A stretch of DNA of 64,000 nt from DTU013 sp964490975 (GCA_964490975.1 CAZBEQ010000012.1:1-64000), one strand, 5' to 3'; shown: positions 33,996-43,800, counted from the stretch's first letter. The notes: a model not told the origin generated them from the letters alone. Translations and numbers: made by a program.

Positions 33996-34841
33996 CTACC
34001 CTAGCCTGTTTCTTGGAGAAGCACCGAATAATTTCTTATAGGCCCTTAAAAAATTGGAATAATCATTGAAGCCGCAAAGCTCACTAGCCTGTGAGGATGG
34101 TGTTCCGCTCCTGATGAGGCTGTCAGCTTTAAGCAGCCTTTTCTGCTGTATGTAGCTGTGGATCGAATAGCCTGTAAGCTGCTTGAATTTATGCATAAGG
34201 TGATATCTGCTCAAGTAAAATCTGGAGGCTAATGCGTCTATCGAAAGATCGTCCCTAATGTTACTGTTTACATAATTCATTACTTTTTTAATGTTATCAT
34301 CTGTAATGATGTCATTGATCTCATTTTTTTCGCCGCTGCCTATCAATTCTCTTGTCAGTATTATCACTAGCTGCAGAAAAATAGAGTTTTTGAGTATCAA
34401 GGAGCCAAAGCCGATGCTTTTGCAGGCCTCCTCCAGTTTGTTGAGCAGTGTCTGAACGTATTTTAATTTGGAACAGTCGAGCCTTAGTAAATTATTGTTC
34501 CCATTTGTTAGCCGAAAGCAAGTGAACAGGTCGCAATCGCCGCTATGTTCGGCCAGAAATCCGGGGTTTATCCAGATGACGATGCGCTCGTAAAGCATTG
34601 ATGGATCGATCATTGGCTTGTGCACCTCGCTGCTGCTTACGAACAGGCAGTCCCAGGGCTTGAGTCTGTATGCTTTGCCTTCGATCAGATAAGTAACGCT
34701 TCCTGAAATGAATATGATTATTTTGCTGAAATCGTGATAATGGTATTCGAACTGCATATTCTTCATATCGCTGAGGTGGAAGAATGCAAAATCGCCATTC
34801 AAATAACCCCGCTTCGAATCTCCTGATAAATTCTTATCCAT
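33996..34841 (-). CDS. AraC-family transcriptional regulator
   Basis: A 281-residue regulator: cupin-type ligand domain (FEYHYHDFSKIIIFISG and KPWDCLFVSSSEVHKP, about residues 30-80) and a C-terminal pair of helix-turn-helix motifs (LSIDALASRFYLSRYHLMHKFKQLTGYS and LIRSGTPSSQASELCGFNDYSNFLRAYKKLFGASP, in pieces). Its stop abuts the DUF4846 stop directly. It is divergent from an EamA exporter gene 300 bases away and is a natural candidate to control it. Confidence 0.87.
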   Translation of the reverse strand: MDKNLSGDSKRGYLNGDFAFFHLSDMKNMQFEYHYHDFSKIIIFISGSVTYLIEGKAYRLKPWDCLFVSSSEVHKPMIDPSMLYERIVIWINPGFLAEHSGDCDLFTCFRLTNGNNNLLRLDCSKLKYVQTLLNKLEEACKSIGFGSLILKNSIFLQLVIILTRELIGSGEKNEINDIITDDNIKKVMNYVNSNIRDDLSIDALASRFYLSRYHLMHKFKQLTGYSIHSYIQQKRLLKADSLIRSGTPSSQASELCGFNDYSNFLRAYKKLFGASPRNRLG

Positions 34842-35141
34842 GGCCTCTTCTCCGAAACTATATTAACACTGATCTCCTACAGCTATATTATGATTCCGGC
34901 TATTGTATGATTCCAGCCATAAAATGATTACTTACTTAGTCTGAGTACTCATGCTGAAATAAATAATCTGCTGATACCGTATTATGACAACCACACAATA
35001 AGCAAACTACAGAGCAGTATATGCCATTTATATAGTTAAAAATCTGAATACTATATACCAACAGCAAGTCATTAAACGCTGGCATTTTAGATTATGTAAA
35101 TCACAGGTATACACTAACAGCATTGTAAAGAAGGTGATTTT
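34842..35141. promoter_or_regulatory. divergent intergenic region between araC-type regulator and EamA exporter
   Basis: TATGATTCC(G/A)GC occurs twice in the same direction, at 34889 and 34906, followed by a partial AAATGATTAC. Direct repeats near the regulator start suit AraC-type binding, though the 17-base period is shorter than the usual 21. Nothing else was seen in these 300 bases apart from the GAAGGTG ribosome binding site of the exporter. Confidence 0.4.
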
Positions 35142-36101
35142 ATGAACTTCATAAAAGAGAAAAATGCAGCGGTATTTGTTCTTCTCAACGCTATAATGTG
35201 GGGTTCATCTTACATATGGTCCAAGATACTTATAGGATATCTTCCGTATTACATGATCCTGTTTTTGTACTCGCTGGGCGGGCTACTGTTTATAAGTGTG
35301 TTCTTTTTCAGAAGGCTCAGGGCACTTGATATGAAAACCCTTTTGACAGGCGCGGGGATCGGACTGTTTTCAGTACTGAGCAATATTTCATGCATGCTGG
35401 CTTTAGGTGGCACCAGCAGTTCAAATACGGCCTTTATCGTTCAGATGTCAGTGATAATGACGCCATTGATCATGACTGCGGCTGAAAGGAAGCTCCCTGG
35501 CAGGAGGACTGTAATGAGCTCTCTGACAGCTGTGCCGGGTTTGTTGCTCCTGACCTTTGACTTCAGGAGCTTCAGCTTCAAGCCTGGTGATTTATTTGCG
35601 CTTGCCAATGCATTGTTCTTCTCTCTATATCTTGCTTCACAGAAGTTGTTTGCCGGGAAGACAGACCCGGCAAGGTTTGCTTTTGTTCAGCATATCACAA
35701 GCACAGTGGTGTTTTTTGCAATGACAATGCTCTTCGACACTAAAAAGGCTGCCTTTGATAAAATGGATCTAAAATCATCTTCAGTGTTGATATTGAGTAT
35801 ACTCATATCGGTTATCACGATTCTAATACAATCCAGCGCGCTTAAATTCATCCGGCCGGAAAAGGCGACAGTCATATATACACTTGAGCCTGTTGCTGCT
35901 GCAGTGCTGGCTTATTTTATCATAGGAGAGGGAATAAACGGTATTTCCTCGATTATCGGTTGTTTGCTAATAATTTTAGCTGTCGTAATGACGGTCAATG
36001 TGAAAGCTCCGCAAAAAAAGATTGGTACACAACCTGTGATAAAAAAGGTACAATATTATAGACGGCAGTTTTCTGCAAATATGCTAAGGAAGGATGCCTG
36101 A
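35142..36101 (+). CDS. EamA/DMT-superfamily transporter
   Basis: A 319-residue protein with ten membrane helices arranged as two EamA repeats (LLNAIMWGSSYIWSKILIGYLPY in the first, FALANALFFSLYLASQKLFAG in the second). The second repeat ends with the typical ATVIYTLEPVAAAVLAYFIIGEGINGISSIIG. Members export amino acids, sugars or other metabolites. The C-terminal 30 residues are basic and cytoplasmic. The divergent AraC regulator may control it. Confidence 0.85.
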   Translation: MNFIKEKNAAVFVLLNAIMWGSSYIWSKILIGYLPYYMILFLYSLGGLLFISVFFFRRLRALDMKTLLTGAGIGLFSVLSNISCMLALGGTSSSNTAFIVQMSVIMTPLIMTAAERKLPGRRTVMSSLTAVPGLLLLTFDFRSFSFKPGDLFALANALFFSLYLASQKLFAGKTDPARFAFVQHITSTVVFFAMTMLFDTKKAAFDKMDLKSSSVLILSILISVITILIQSSALKFIRPEKATVIYTLEPVAAAVLAYFIIGEGINGISSIIGCLLIILAVVMTVNVKAPQKKIGTQPVIKKVQYYRRQFSANMLRKDA

Positions 36102-36151
36102 GCCGACCACGAAGAGAGCTTGGTAAGTCGGCTTGGACAAAATGAAACTTT

Positions 36152-36907
36152 ATGACAAAATTAATTTCCTGGAACGTTAATGGACTGAGAGCTTGTATTA
36201 ATAAAGGCTTCATGGATTTTTTCAATTCAGTCGATGCCGATGTGGTCTGCCTGCAGGAGCCGAAGTTGTCTGAAGGTAAATTGCAGCTTGATATGGAAGG
36301 ATATCATCAGTTCTGGAATCATGCTAAAAGGAGAGGATACTCCGGAACTGCCATTTTTACAAGGATCAAGCCTTTAAGTGTCACATATGGGATCGGCATG
36401 GAGGAGCACGATAATGAAGGCAGAGTAATAACCGCCGAGTTTGAGGATTATTATCTTGTAACTGTATATGCTCCGAACTCACAAAGGGAGCTGGCGCGTC
36501 TGCCGTACAGGATGACCTGGGAGGATGCTTTCAGGTGTTATCTTCTCAAGCTTGGTTCTTCGAAGCCTGTGATCGTTTGTGGCGATATGAATGTTGCCCA
36601 TAAGGAGATCGATATCAAAAACCCAGCCTCGAACAGGAAAAGTGCAGGCTTTTCCGATGAAGAAAGGGCGAAATTCACAGAACTCCTGGATGCGGGCTTT
36701 ATCGATACATATCGTTATTTTTATCCTGACAGGGAGAATGCATATACCTGGTGGTCATACATGTTTAATGCCCGCGAAAAAAATGTGGGCTGGCGGATAG
36801 ACTATTTCTGCGTTTCACAAGCTCTGAGGGATCGCCTGACGGGAGGTGACATACATGCTGATGTATTGGGCTCTGATCATTGCCCGGTCGAGTTAAGGCT
36901 TAGCTAG
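36152..36907 (+). CDS. xth: exodeoxyribonuclease III
   Basis: A 251-residue AP endonuclease/3'-exonuclease of the ExoIII type. Motifs: SWNVNGLRA (about 5-13), CLQEPKL with the metal-binding Glu, YSGTAIF, CGDMNVAHKEIDIKNP, WRIDYF and the final GSDHCPVEL with the catalytic His. The usual QETK is QEPK here. Repairs abasic sites and blocked 3' ends. It follows the EamA gene by 50 bases. Confidence 0.92.
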   Translation: MTKLISWNVNGLRACINKGFMDFFNSVDADVVCLQEPKLSEGKLQLDMEGYHQFWNHAKRRGYSGTAIFTRIKPLSVTYGIGMEEHDNEGRVITAEFEDYYLVTVYAPNSQRELARLPYRMTWEDAFRCYLLKLGSSKPVIVCGDMNVAHKEIDIKNPASNRKSAGFSDEERAKFTELLDAGFIDTYRYFYPDRENAYTWWSYMFNAREKNVGWRIDYFCVSQALRDRLTGGDIHADVLGSDHCPVELRLS

Positions 36908-36936
36908 CCGAATCAGGGGGGACGGGGGTTTTTGAT

Positions 36937-39309
36937 TCATGGCCAGAAGCTGCGGAGCACGTCTCTGAGACGGCAGCCATCGGAGGCTCTGGGAATAGGG
37001 CTCCATTCCGATGGGAGCAGCTCACGGTAAATGTGGTATGAGAACCGCTCATCGAGCAGTATCACAACGCCCATATCCTCCTCTGTACGGATAACACGGC
37101 CAGCAGCCTGCAGTACACGGTTTATGCCCGGGTATGTATAGGCGTATTCGAAACCATTTCCGGACTGCTCGTCGAAATGTCTTCGGATGATGTTTCTCTC
37201 ATTACAGATCTGGGGCAGGCCTACGCCAACTACTATTGCGCCTGAAAGCCTGTCACCTGTCAGGTCGATACCTTCTCCGAAAACGCCGCCCATGACAGCA
37301 AACCCAACAAGGCTAGTCTCGCCGATGCTTTCAAACTCAAGCAGGAACGCCTGCCTTGCCGCCTCTGACATTCCGGGCGTTTGGTACAGTGTTCGTATAC
37401 CATGACTTATTTCCATAAATCTGTAATAGACTGCATTCAGGTATTCAAAGGATGGGAAAAATACCATATAGTTACCGCTTTTAGCCTTGACTGTCTCAAG
37501 TACTGCTTTAGCAACGCTGTCGTAGGAGAACTGTCTTGTTTTGTATTTTGTCGATATTGAGTCGTCTATGTAAACACAAAGGTTTTCCTTTGGAAAGGGA
37601 GAAGGAATAGCCAGTGAATTTGCATCGCCGCCGCTTAACATTCCTATAAAATAATCCATTGGTGATAAAGTCGCTGAAAACAACACTGAAGCCTTGCCCC
37701 TGTTCATTGCGTCCCGAAGCAGCTTTGACGGGTCTATGCAGAATAGCTTGATCTTGAAATCAGATGAAGACTTGTCAAAGCATGTGACATATCTTTCATC
37801 ATACAGCTCTGTTATCTTCATAAAGTGAAGGCTGTCATAATAGATATCCAGAAGAGTATCCATAAATGATACCGGAGGGTTCCTTGACAGCCAGTTATCC
37901 AGAATGCCTGTAAAGCCTTCCAAAAGACTGTGGAGCTCATCGGGCCGGGCCCTTCTTACACGGTAAAAGCCCTTTCCCTGGTCGTCGTCTTCTTCGGTCA
38001 TAGATTTAGAGAGTTCAAGAAAATACCTGTATATCCTGTCCACTGTATCATATATTTCCGGGAGCTCTTCCTTTGCGGCTTTTTTAAGCCTGAAGAACGA
38101 GCGCTTTGAAAGCTCAGCCGAATACATGTCCCTTGCCCTGTCCACCAGGTTGTGCGCTTCGTCTACCAGAAAGCAATAGTCGCCTTTCTTTGTAAAATAC
38201 CTTTTCAGATATACCCTGGGGTCAAAGAGATAGTTATAGTCACAGATAATAACGTCACAAAGGAGGGACAGATCAAGTGACAGTTCGAACGGACAGACCT
38301 CATGTTTCTTTGCGTACCTTTCTATAGTCTGCCTGTCCAGAGAGTCCTCCTGCAATGCATCTGCGACCGCTTTTTTTATCTTGCCGAAATAATTTCTCGT
38401 GTATTCGCAGTTATCTGCATTGCATATCTGTTCACTGCAAAAGCAGACCTTTTCTTTTGCGGTTATGGTCACTGACTTTATGCTCAAACCCTTTGCCCTC
38501 ATGTCGGCAAGGGATTTTTCTGCAAGTCCCCTCGTCGTTGTTTTGGCGGTCAGATAGAATATCTTTGATACAAGGCCGTCTCCAAGCGCCTTGACGGCAG
38601 GGTATAAGGATGCGATCGTCTTGCCTGTGCCGGTAGGGGCCTGGGCAAATAACAGCTCGCTGTTTTCAATAGTATCGTATACATTCTCTATAAGCTCCAG
38701 CTGATCCTGCCTGTATGAGGCATATGGAAAGTCCAGCCGGCTGATGGAGCTGTCCCTGACGATGCCTTGATTGTTTATAGCTTCCTGCCATGCGAGGAAG
38801 TCTCTGACCATAGGCATGAAAAACTCTTCCAGGGAATCAAAGCTATAAAGGTCTATAAAGGATTTCTCCTGTTTGTTGTCCAGCTGAAAATAGGTAAGGC
38901 GTATGGCAACATATTCAAGCCCGCTTATCCGGGACAGCATATATGCGTAGCATTTGGCCTGCGCCCAGTGGAGTGGATTGTAATCATGCTCAATGCTGTC
39001 CAGGGGGAGAGTTGTAGTTTTTATCTCATGTATCGTGATACCGGAGGCATCCTTCAGCAAGCCGTCTATCCTGCCGCTAACCTCCAGAAGCAATTGGGTG
39101 CCCTCCAGCCGGAAGGAAACAGGCACTTCGGCCTCATAAGTGTCATTACCTGAAAGACCTTCCTTTACCAGCTTTCTGACAGCAGCATGACCTCTTGTAC
39201 CTTCAACAGCTCTTGACGGTGAATAACCGCCTGCCGTAAGGTCGCCTGACTGGAGTGAGTATTCGATCAACTCCTGGACTGAGACGCTAATTGTTTTTTT
39301 GTTTTCCAT
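36937..39309 (-). CDS. DinG/XPD-like helicase with N-terminal PD-(D/E)XK nuclease domain
   Basis: A 790-residue protein. Residues about 75-165 form a RecB/Cas4-type nuclease domain: GRIDGLL (Asp), IHEIKTTT (Glu and Lys) and QAKCYAY (the QxxxY motif). The helicase follows: Walker A APTGTGKT (about 230), four cysteines for an iron-sulfur cluster (VCFC...ICNADNC...VCPF), DEAH box VDEAHNLVDRA, and motif VI QAAGRVIRTEEDMG. It should be a 5'-3' DNA helicase that can cut DNA. Start set at 39309, where AAGGTG precedes the ATG; 75 bases separate it from the divergent engB. Confidence 0.88.
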   Translation of the reverse strand: MENKKTISVSVQELIEYSLQSGDLTAGGYSPSRAVEGTRGHAAVRKLVKEGLSGNDTYEAEVPVSFRLEGTQLLLEVSGRIDGLLKDASGITIHEIKTTTLPLDSIEHDYNPLHWAQAKCYAYMLSRISGLEYVAIRLTYFQLDNKQEKSFIDLYSFDSLEEFFMPMVRDFLAWQEAINNQGIVRDSSISRLDFPYASYRQDQLELIENVYDTIENSELLFAQAPTGTGKTIASLYPAVKALGDGLVSKIFYLTAKTTTRGLAEKSLADMRAKGLSIKSVTITAKEKVCFCSEQICNADNCEYTRNYFGKIKKAVADALQEDSLDRQTIERYAKKHEVCPFELSLDLSLLCDVIICDYNYLFDPRVYLKRYFTKKGDYCFLVDEAHNLVDRARDMYSAELSKRSFFRLKKAAKEELPEIYDTVDRIYRYFLELSKSMTEEDDDQGKGFYRVRRARPDELHSLLEGFTGILDNWLSRNPPVSFMDTLLDIYYDSLHFMKITELYDERYVTCFDKSSSDFKIKLFCIDPSKLLRDAMNRGKASVLFSATLSPMDYFIGMLSGGDANSLAIPSPFPKENLCVYIDDSISTKYKTRQFSYDSVAKAVLETVKAKSGNYMVFFPSFEYLNAVYYRFMEISHGIRTLYQTPGMSEAARQAFLLEFESIGETSLVGFAVMGGVFGEGIDLTGDRLSGAIVVGVGLPQICNERNIIRRHFDEQSGNGFEYAYTYPGINRVLQAAGRVIRTEEDMGVVILLDERFSYHIYRELLPSEWSPIPRASDGCRLRDVLRSFWP

Positions 39310-39418
39310 GGCGCACCTTAAAAAGAAGTAATTATTCATTTGCATTATACAAACCTGTATTTTCAAGTATAATATACTTGTTGGCCAATGAAAAGGTAAA
39401 ATAAGGAGAGAATATATC

Positions 39419-40036
39419 GTGGATATAAACAAGGCAAGATACGAGCTTACAGCAGTGAAGCCCGACCAGTATCCCACAGTGGAAATACCTGAGATAGCAT
39501 TCGTAGGCAGGTCAAATGTAGGAAAATCATCTATTATCAACACACTTTTGAACAGGAGAGGTCTTGCGAGGGTTTCGTCAGAACCCGGAAAGACGAGAGG
39601 GATCAACTTTTACAATATCGATGACACAATGTATTTTGTTGACTTGCCGGGCTATGGCTTTGCAAAGGTCTCAAAGGATGAAAAAGCCTCATGGGGCAGG
39701 ATGATCGAAACTTACCTTAATCAAAGAAAGCAGTTGAAAATGGTATTGATGCTTGTAGATATCAGGCACCAGCCGACAGCTGATGACAGGATGATGTATG
39801 ATTGGATAGCCGAAAGAGGCTTGACTCATCTTGTTATTGCTACGAAAGCAGACAAGATATCACGCGGACAGGTACAAGGCAAACTGTCCGAAATAAGAAA
39901 GGCGCTGCAAATCAAGGCCGGTGCGGGACTTGTCGCATATTCTTCGGAAACGAAGCAGGGAAGGGATCAGGTTTGGAATGAGCTTGAAAGGGCTACTATT
40001 GAACAGGCTGTGCTCACTCCTCCCGCTATTGATTAG
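39419..40036 (+). CDS. engB: ribosome biogenesis GTPase EngB/YihA/YsxC
   Basis: A 205-residue TrmE-Era-type GTPase: G1 GRSNVGKSS (about 31-39), G2 region GLARVSSEPGKTRGINFY, G3 DLPGYGFAKVS, G4 ATKADK and G5 YSSETKQG. Needed for late assembly of the 50S subunit. The start is a GTG eight bases after AAGGAGAG. The gene is divergent from the helicase. Confidence 0.93.
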   Translation: MDINKARYELTAVKPDQYPTVEIPEIAFVGRSNVGKSSIINTLLNRRGLARVSSEPGKTRGINFYNIDDTMYFVDLPGYGFAKVSKDEKASWGRMIETYLNQRKQLKMVLMLVDIRHQPTADDRMMYDWIAERGLTHLVIATKADKISRGQVQGKLSEIRKALQIKAGAGLVAYSSETKQGRDQVWNELERATIEQAVLTPPAID

Positions 40037-40084
40037 CATGGAATAACCGTTATGGAATGACTGGCCTAAAGTGACCAGTGTAGA

Positions 40085-40597
40085 ATGATGATTATGAAGA
40101 TATATTCGTTTGACCCTATAGCTGATAAAAACTGCAAAGTACTCATCCTTGGAACGATGCCGGGCGTTATGTCGCTTAAAAAGCAACAGTATTACGGCTT
40201 TGAGCGGAATGCGTTCTGGAGGATAGTTTACAAGCTGTTTGATTGCGAACCGGATGAGGATTACCGGATGCGAAAAGAATTTCTACTAAGGCACGGTATT
40301 GCATTGTGGGATGTACTTAAAGCGTGTGAGCGTGAGGGCAGCAGCGACAGCGATATAAGAAACCCGGAGCCAAACGATTTTAAAGGCTTATATAAAATGT
40401 ATCCTTCAATAAAGCATGTGTGTTTCAACGGCGGACCCGCTGCCAGACTATATCAACGCAATATTATATTTAACGGGGTAGCGGCGGAGCAAGAATTGAT
40501 ATTTTACAATTTGCCATCAACGAGTCCGGCTTATACGATACCATTTGAAAAAAAGCTTGAACAGTGGAAGTTGGTACGAAGCCTTTTGGGTAATTAA
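40085..40597 (+). CDS. DNA-deoxyinosine glycosylase (HDG family uracil-DNA glycosylase fold)
   Basis: A 170-residue protein of the uracil-DNA glycosylase superfamily, hypoxanthine-DNA glycosylase branch. N-terminal motif LILGTMPGVMSLKKQQYYG (about 20-38) with NAFWRI, and C-terminal LPSTSPA (about 144-150). It should remove deaminated adenine from DNA. Three in-frame ATGs lie at 40085, 40088 and 40094 and none has a clear ribosome binding site. It follows engB by 48 bases and may share its transcript. Confidence 0.87.
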   Translation: MMIMKIYSFDPIADKNCKVLILGTMPGVMSLKKQQYYGFERNAFWRIVYKLFDCEPDEDYRMRKEFLLRHGIALWDVLKACEREGSSDSDIRNPEPNDFKGLYKMYPSIKHVCFNGGPAARLYQRNIIFNGVAAEQELIFYNLPSTSPAYTIPFEKKLEQWKLVRSLLGN

Positions 40598-40744
40598 AGT
40601 TGAACCCTCTAGTCAAATGGCTGATAATGTCATCTATTTTTAAGGATTCTGTAACCAAAAACCACCAAGTTTTTGTTATAATTAAAATAGCTATAAATTT
40701 TATGTACATAAGCTTACCGTTTACAAATGAGAAGGAGGTAAGAC

Positions 40745-41317
40745 ATGAAACTCAGATTTAAAATTGCAACTACTGCGCTTATTGCTCTTCTTGTAATTTC
40801 ATTGAGTATCAATATTGTATCTGCAGTAAACCAGTCGGCCGTTCCGGGCTCCGATCAGGATCCTATAGTGAGTAAGAGCTATGTGGATGCTGCTTTTAAA
40901 GAGTTATCCACCCAAATTCAGACGCTCATTGAACAAAATGATATATTAAAAAGTCAAAATACTCAATTAACGGCAGAATTGGCTAATCAACAAAAAACAA
41001 TAAAGACACTTCAGGATGAGATCAATGCATTGAAATCCAGCACAGCGTCGGCCAGCTCCGGTACTTCCACCGGGAGCGGAACAGGCGAAGCACAAACACC
41101 TGCAGCCCAGAAACCTGCGGCTTCATTGGGCAAGGGAGTTATAAATACGGCTGTGCTCAATTTGAGATCCAAGCCTAATACCACTTCATCGATCCTAGGT
41201 AAACTTCTGAAAAATGATACTGTCACTATTGTTTCAAAAAGTGATGGTTGGTACAAAATAACCACATCAAAAGGAAAGTCCGGATATGTTATGGCCACAT
41301 TTGTGACTGCGAAGTAA
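40745..41317 (+). CDS. secreted SH3-domain protein with coiled coil
   Basis: A 190-residue exported protein: signal peptide (residues 1-28), a coiled coil at about 55-100 (IEQNDILKSQNTQLTAELAN region), a Ser/Thr/Gly linker, and a bacterial SH3 domain at about 130-190 (AVLNLRSKPNTTSSILGKL, KSDGWYKI, GKSGYVMATFV). SH3b domains bind cell-wall peptide. AGAAGGAGG precedes the ATG. Confidence 0.85.
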   Translation: MKLRFKIATTALIALLVISLSINIVSAVNQSAVPGSDQDPIVSKSYVDAAFKELSTQIQTLIEQNDILKSQNTQLTAELANQQKTIKTLQDEINALKSSTASASSGTSTGSGTGEAQTPAAQKPAASLGKGVINTAVLNLRSKPNTTSSILGKLLKNDTVTIVSKSDGWYKITTSKGKSGYVMATFVTAK

Positions 41318-41335
41318 AGGCAGGCGAAGAATGCC

Positions 41336-41959
41336 TTGGATGGATTAAGGGAAATCAAGGTAATATCAAGAGTAAAAAGGAAGTCAATATACAAGAGAGT
41401 ACTTTTTGTACTGTTTGCCGTTTTCATTTTACTGTCTCTGCTTGTGATTAGCCTTATGGTGCTTGGAGGCACTCCGGATAATGAAGTAAAAACGGATTAT
41501 ATGCTTATACTTGGCGCGGGGCTGGATGGAGAAGCCCCCTCACTTTCGCTGCTTGAGAGGCTAAAGACAGGTTGTTCCTATTTGAAAAAATATCCGGACA
41601 CTATAGTAATAGTTTCGGGAGGACAAGGTACAGCAGAGAGTATAACTGAAGCCGAGGCCATGAAACGTTACCTTATCAAAAACGGTGTAGAAAAAAATAG
41701 AATCGTAATGGAAACTAAGGCAACGAGTACCATGGAGAATTTCAGGTATACCAGACAACTGATCGAAGAGAGGTCCGGCGGAAATATTGCTGAGATAACC
41801 TTCGTAACAAATAGGTTTCATATTTTCCGTTCGAGGATGCTTGCAAAAAGAAATGGTTTAAGAGTAGCTGCACTTGCCTGCTCTGACTTTCCGGGCATCG
41901 AATCAAAGTATTTACGTGAGTATTTTGCGATTTTAAAATCTTTAATCTTCGACTGGTAA
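41336..41959 (+). CDS. YdcF/SanA-family (DUF218) membrane protein
   Basis: A 207-residue protein with one N-terminal membrane helix (VLFVLFAVFILLSLLVISLMVL) and an extracytoplasmic DUF218 domain: MLILGAGLDGEAPS, VIVSGGQGTAESITEAEAMKRYL, ETKATSTMENFRYT, FVTNRFHIFRSRMLAKR. ElyC and SanA of this family act in envelope integrity. TTG start without an obvious ribosome binding site, 18 bases after the SH3 gene, so coupling to it is likely. Confidence 0.8.
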   Translation: MDGLREIKVISRVKRKSIYKRVLFVLFAVFILLSLLVISLMVLGGTPDNEVKTDYMLILGAGLDGEAPSLSLLERLKTGCSYLKKYPDTIVIVSGGQGTAESITEAEAMKRYLIKNGVEKNRIVMETKATSTMENFRYTRQLIEERSGGNIAEITFVTNRFHIFRSRMLAKRNGLRVAALACSDFPGIESKYLREYFAILKSLIFDW

Positions 41960-42492
41960 CTCAACATTCGCTCGGCTGAACAGTAATGGAACTTAAGTAA
42001 GTTGTATTTGATTTTACAATATAGCACAAAGGACTGTGAAACGAAGAAATGGTAAGTAGAAAGTGTAAGATGAGGTGTGGATGGAGGAAGTGGACCACGC
42101 TACTCGTTATTTCGATTTTAGGACACTATTTTGAGGGAAAAGTCTTGTTTCATAGATGTTTGGTCATAAAACAGGCATTTTTACAGTATGACTCCGCCCT
42201 AAAGTTGCAATAATGTGTAGTGCGGTGCGTACAATTGAAAGTGCAATTGATGGTACAATTGAAGGTGAGAGTATAATTTCTCATCGCTTGCCATAATTCA
42301 GGCTGTGGAGAAGGCGACCAGCCGGAATGTCATCGCGTCGGACCAACGAGAAGCCCATCATTTCAAGCTGGGTAAGTTAAGTTGGAAAGTATAATTTAAC
42401 AAATTGTTCAAAAAAAATTCGTAATTATAGAATAGAATATAATTAGTAACAGTTCCAGAGTATTATAGTGTATCTTGCAGGAGGTGGATAGT
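41960..42492. other. long intergenic gap
   Basis: About 530 bases. A 54-codon frame at 42049-42213 (MVSRKCKMRCGWRKW start) lacks a good ribosome binding site and is probably chance. Between 42228 and 42266 the word (G/T)ACAATTGA(A/T)(A/G)G is loosely repeated three times. The segment 42300-42345 is locally GC-rich. No terminator, tRNA or known RNA was recognised. GCAGGAGGTGG at the end serves the protease gene. Confidence 0.4.
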
Positions 42493-43791
42493 ATGGATAA
42501 CAACTTTAAGTACTACAGTTTTGATAATTATGAGAGTAAGCCGCCCAAAAATAAGAGCAGTATTATGAAGTACATAGCGATCATACTTGTAACATCAATT
42601 GTCAGCAGTTCAACTGTCGGCGTAATTCTTTACAACAAATTTTCCGCAGATCTAAAGCAGGCTGCTTTAACTGCAATGAATGCGCCTGTGATGAACGAAC
42701 TGGAAGAGGGTGATCAGCAGCAAGCTGCGGCAACAGCAGGCGTTGAACAGACAGCGCAGGAAGGACCAGCTTTGAAGGATTCACTGTATGGGGACGGTAG
42801 CAGTACAAAAAATATTAAAACGACAGCTTTGACAAAAGGCTCTGATGTAACGGCTATCGCAAAAGAGGCAGGCCCAGCTATTGTTGGTATCAGGATGACT
42901 ATATCCGGGACCAGGTATAATTACTTCGGCAGTACTAATACCCAGGTAGGAGAAGGCTCTGGTATAATCATAAGAAAAGATGGTTATATAATGACAAATT
43001 ATCATGTGGTTTATGGAGCAGACCCGAAGAACGGTACCAGTAGCAAAACGATACTCGAAGTTTTTCTGCCGGATGGAAGGGAAGCAAAGGCCGAGTTTAA
43101 AGGCGGCGATGAGAAAACAGATCTTGCGGTTATTAAGATAGATCTGGAAAACCTTCCCACGGCTGAAATCGGGGATTCCTCGAAGCTGCAGGTAGGAGAA
43201 CTGGCAGTAGCAATAGGAAATCCATTAGGCATGGAGTTCGCAGGCTCTGTAACTGTAGGTGTGATCAGTGCCCTTAACAGAACTATGGAGGTTGATGACA
43301 GGACACTTAACCTTATACAAACTGATGCGGCTATAAATGAAGGCAATAGTGGAGGAGCCCTTTTGAACTCTCAGGGCCAGGTGATAGGCATCAATTCGGT
43401 CAAAGTAGCGGCGTCAGGAGTTGAGGGACTCGGATTTGCTATCCCGGTCAATGATGCATGGCCGATAGTTGAGCAGCTGATCAAATATGGCTATGTAAAG
43501 GGAAGACCGCTTATTGGGATTTCCGGTAGGGAGATATCCAGTGTATATGCGAGCTATTATGGCCTGACGGAGGGTATCTATATAACGGATGTAACAATAG
43601 GAAGCGGAGCAGATAAAGCCGGTATCAAACCAGGAGACATTATTGTCTCTATGGCGGGGAAAACGATCGAGACTATCAATGATCTGGATAAGGTAAAGGA
43701 AGCCTATAAGCCGGGTGACACCGTGACGGTCGTAGTAAACCGCGATGGTAAAAAGATTAGTATGAAACTTACTTTTAGTGAGGAAATATAA
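42493..43791 (+). CDS. HtrA/DegP-like serine protease, membrane-anchored, with PDZ domain
   Basis: A 432-residue protease. One membrane helix at about 25-47, a flexible Ala/Gln-rich linker, a trypsin-like domain with complete triad (His171 in TNYHVV, Asp210 in KTDLAVI, Ser286 in GNSGGAL) and one PDZ domain at about 340-430 (ITDVTIGSGADKAGIKPGDIIVSM). It degrades misfolded proteins on the outer face of the membrane. The start is the ATG at 42493 after CAGGAGGTGG. A bidirectional terminator separates it from the convergent MurA homologue. Confidence 0.92.
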   Translation: MDNNFKYYSFDNYESKPPKNKSSIMKYIAIILVTSIVSSSTVGVILYNKFSADLKQAALTAMNAPVMNELEEGDQQQAAATAGVEQTAQEGPALKDSLYGDGSSTKNIKTTALTKGSDVTAIAKEAGPAIVGIRMTISGTRYNYFGSTNTQVGEGSGIIIRKDGYIMTNYHVVYGADPKNGTSSKTILEVFLPDGREAKAEFKGGDEKTDLAVIKIDLENLPTAEIGDSSKLQVGELAVAIGNPLGMEFAGSVTVGVISALNRTMEVDDRTLNLIQTDAAINEGNSGGALLNSQGQVIGINSVKVAASGVEGLGFAIPVNDAWPIVEQLIKYGYVKGRPLIGISGREISSVYASYYGLTEGIYITDVTIGSGADKAGIKPGDIIVSMAGKTIETINDLDKVKEAYKPGDTVTVVVNRDGKKISMKLTFSEEI

Positions 43792-43800
43792 AAAACAATA

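Noticed and set aside
39310..39606. Long N-terminal extension of the helicase
   Set aside because: It would run across the promoter and start of engB on the other strand; the ATG at 39309 has a ribosome binding site and begins right before the nuclease domain.
42049..42213. 54-codon frame starting MVSRKCKMRCGWRKW
   Set aside because: No convincing ribosome binding site, odd composition and no recognised relatives; noted only in the gap entry.
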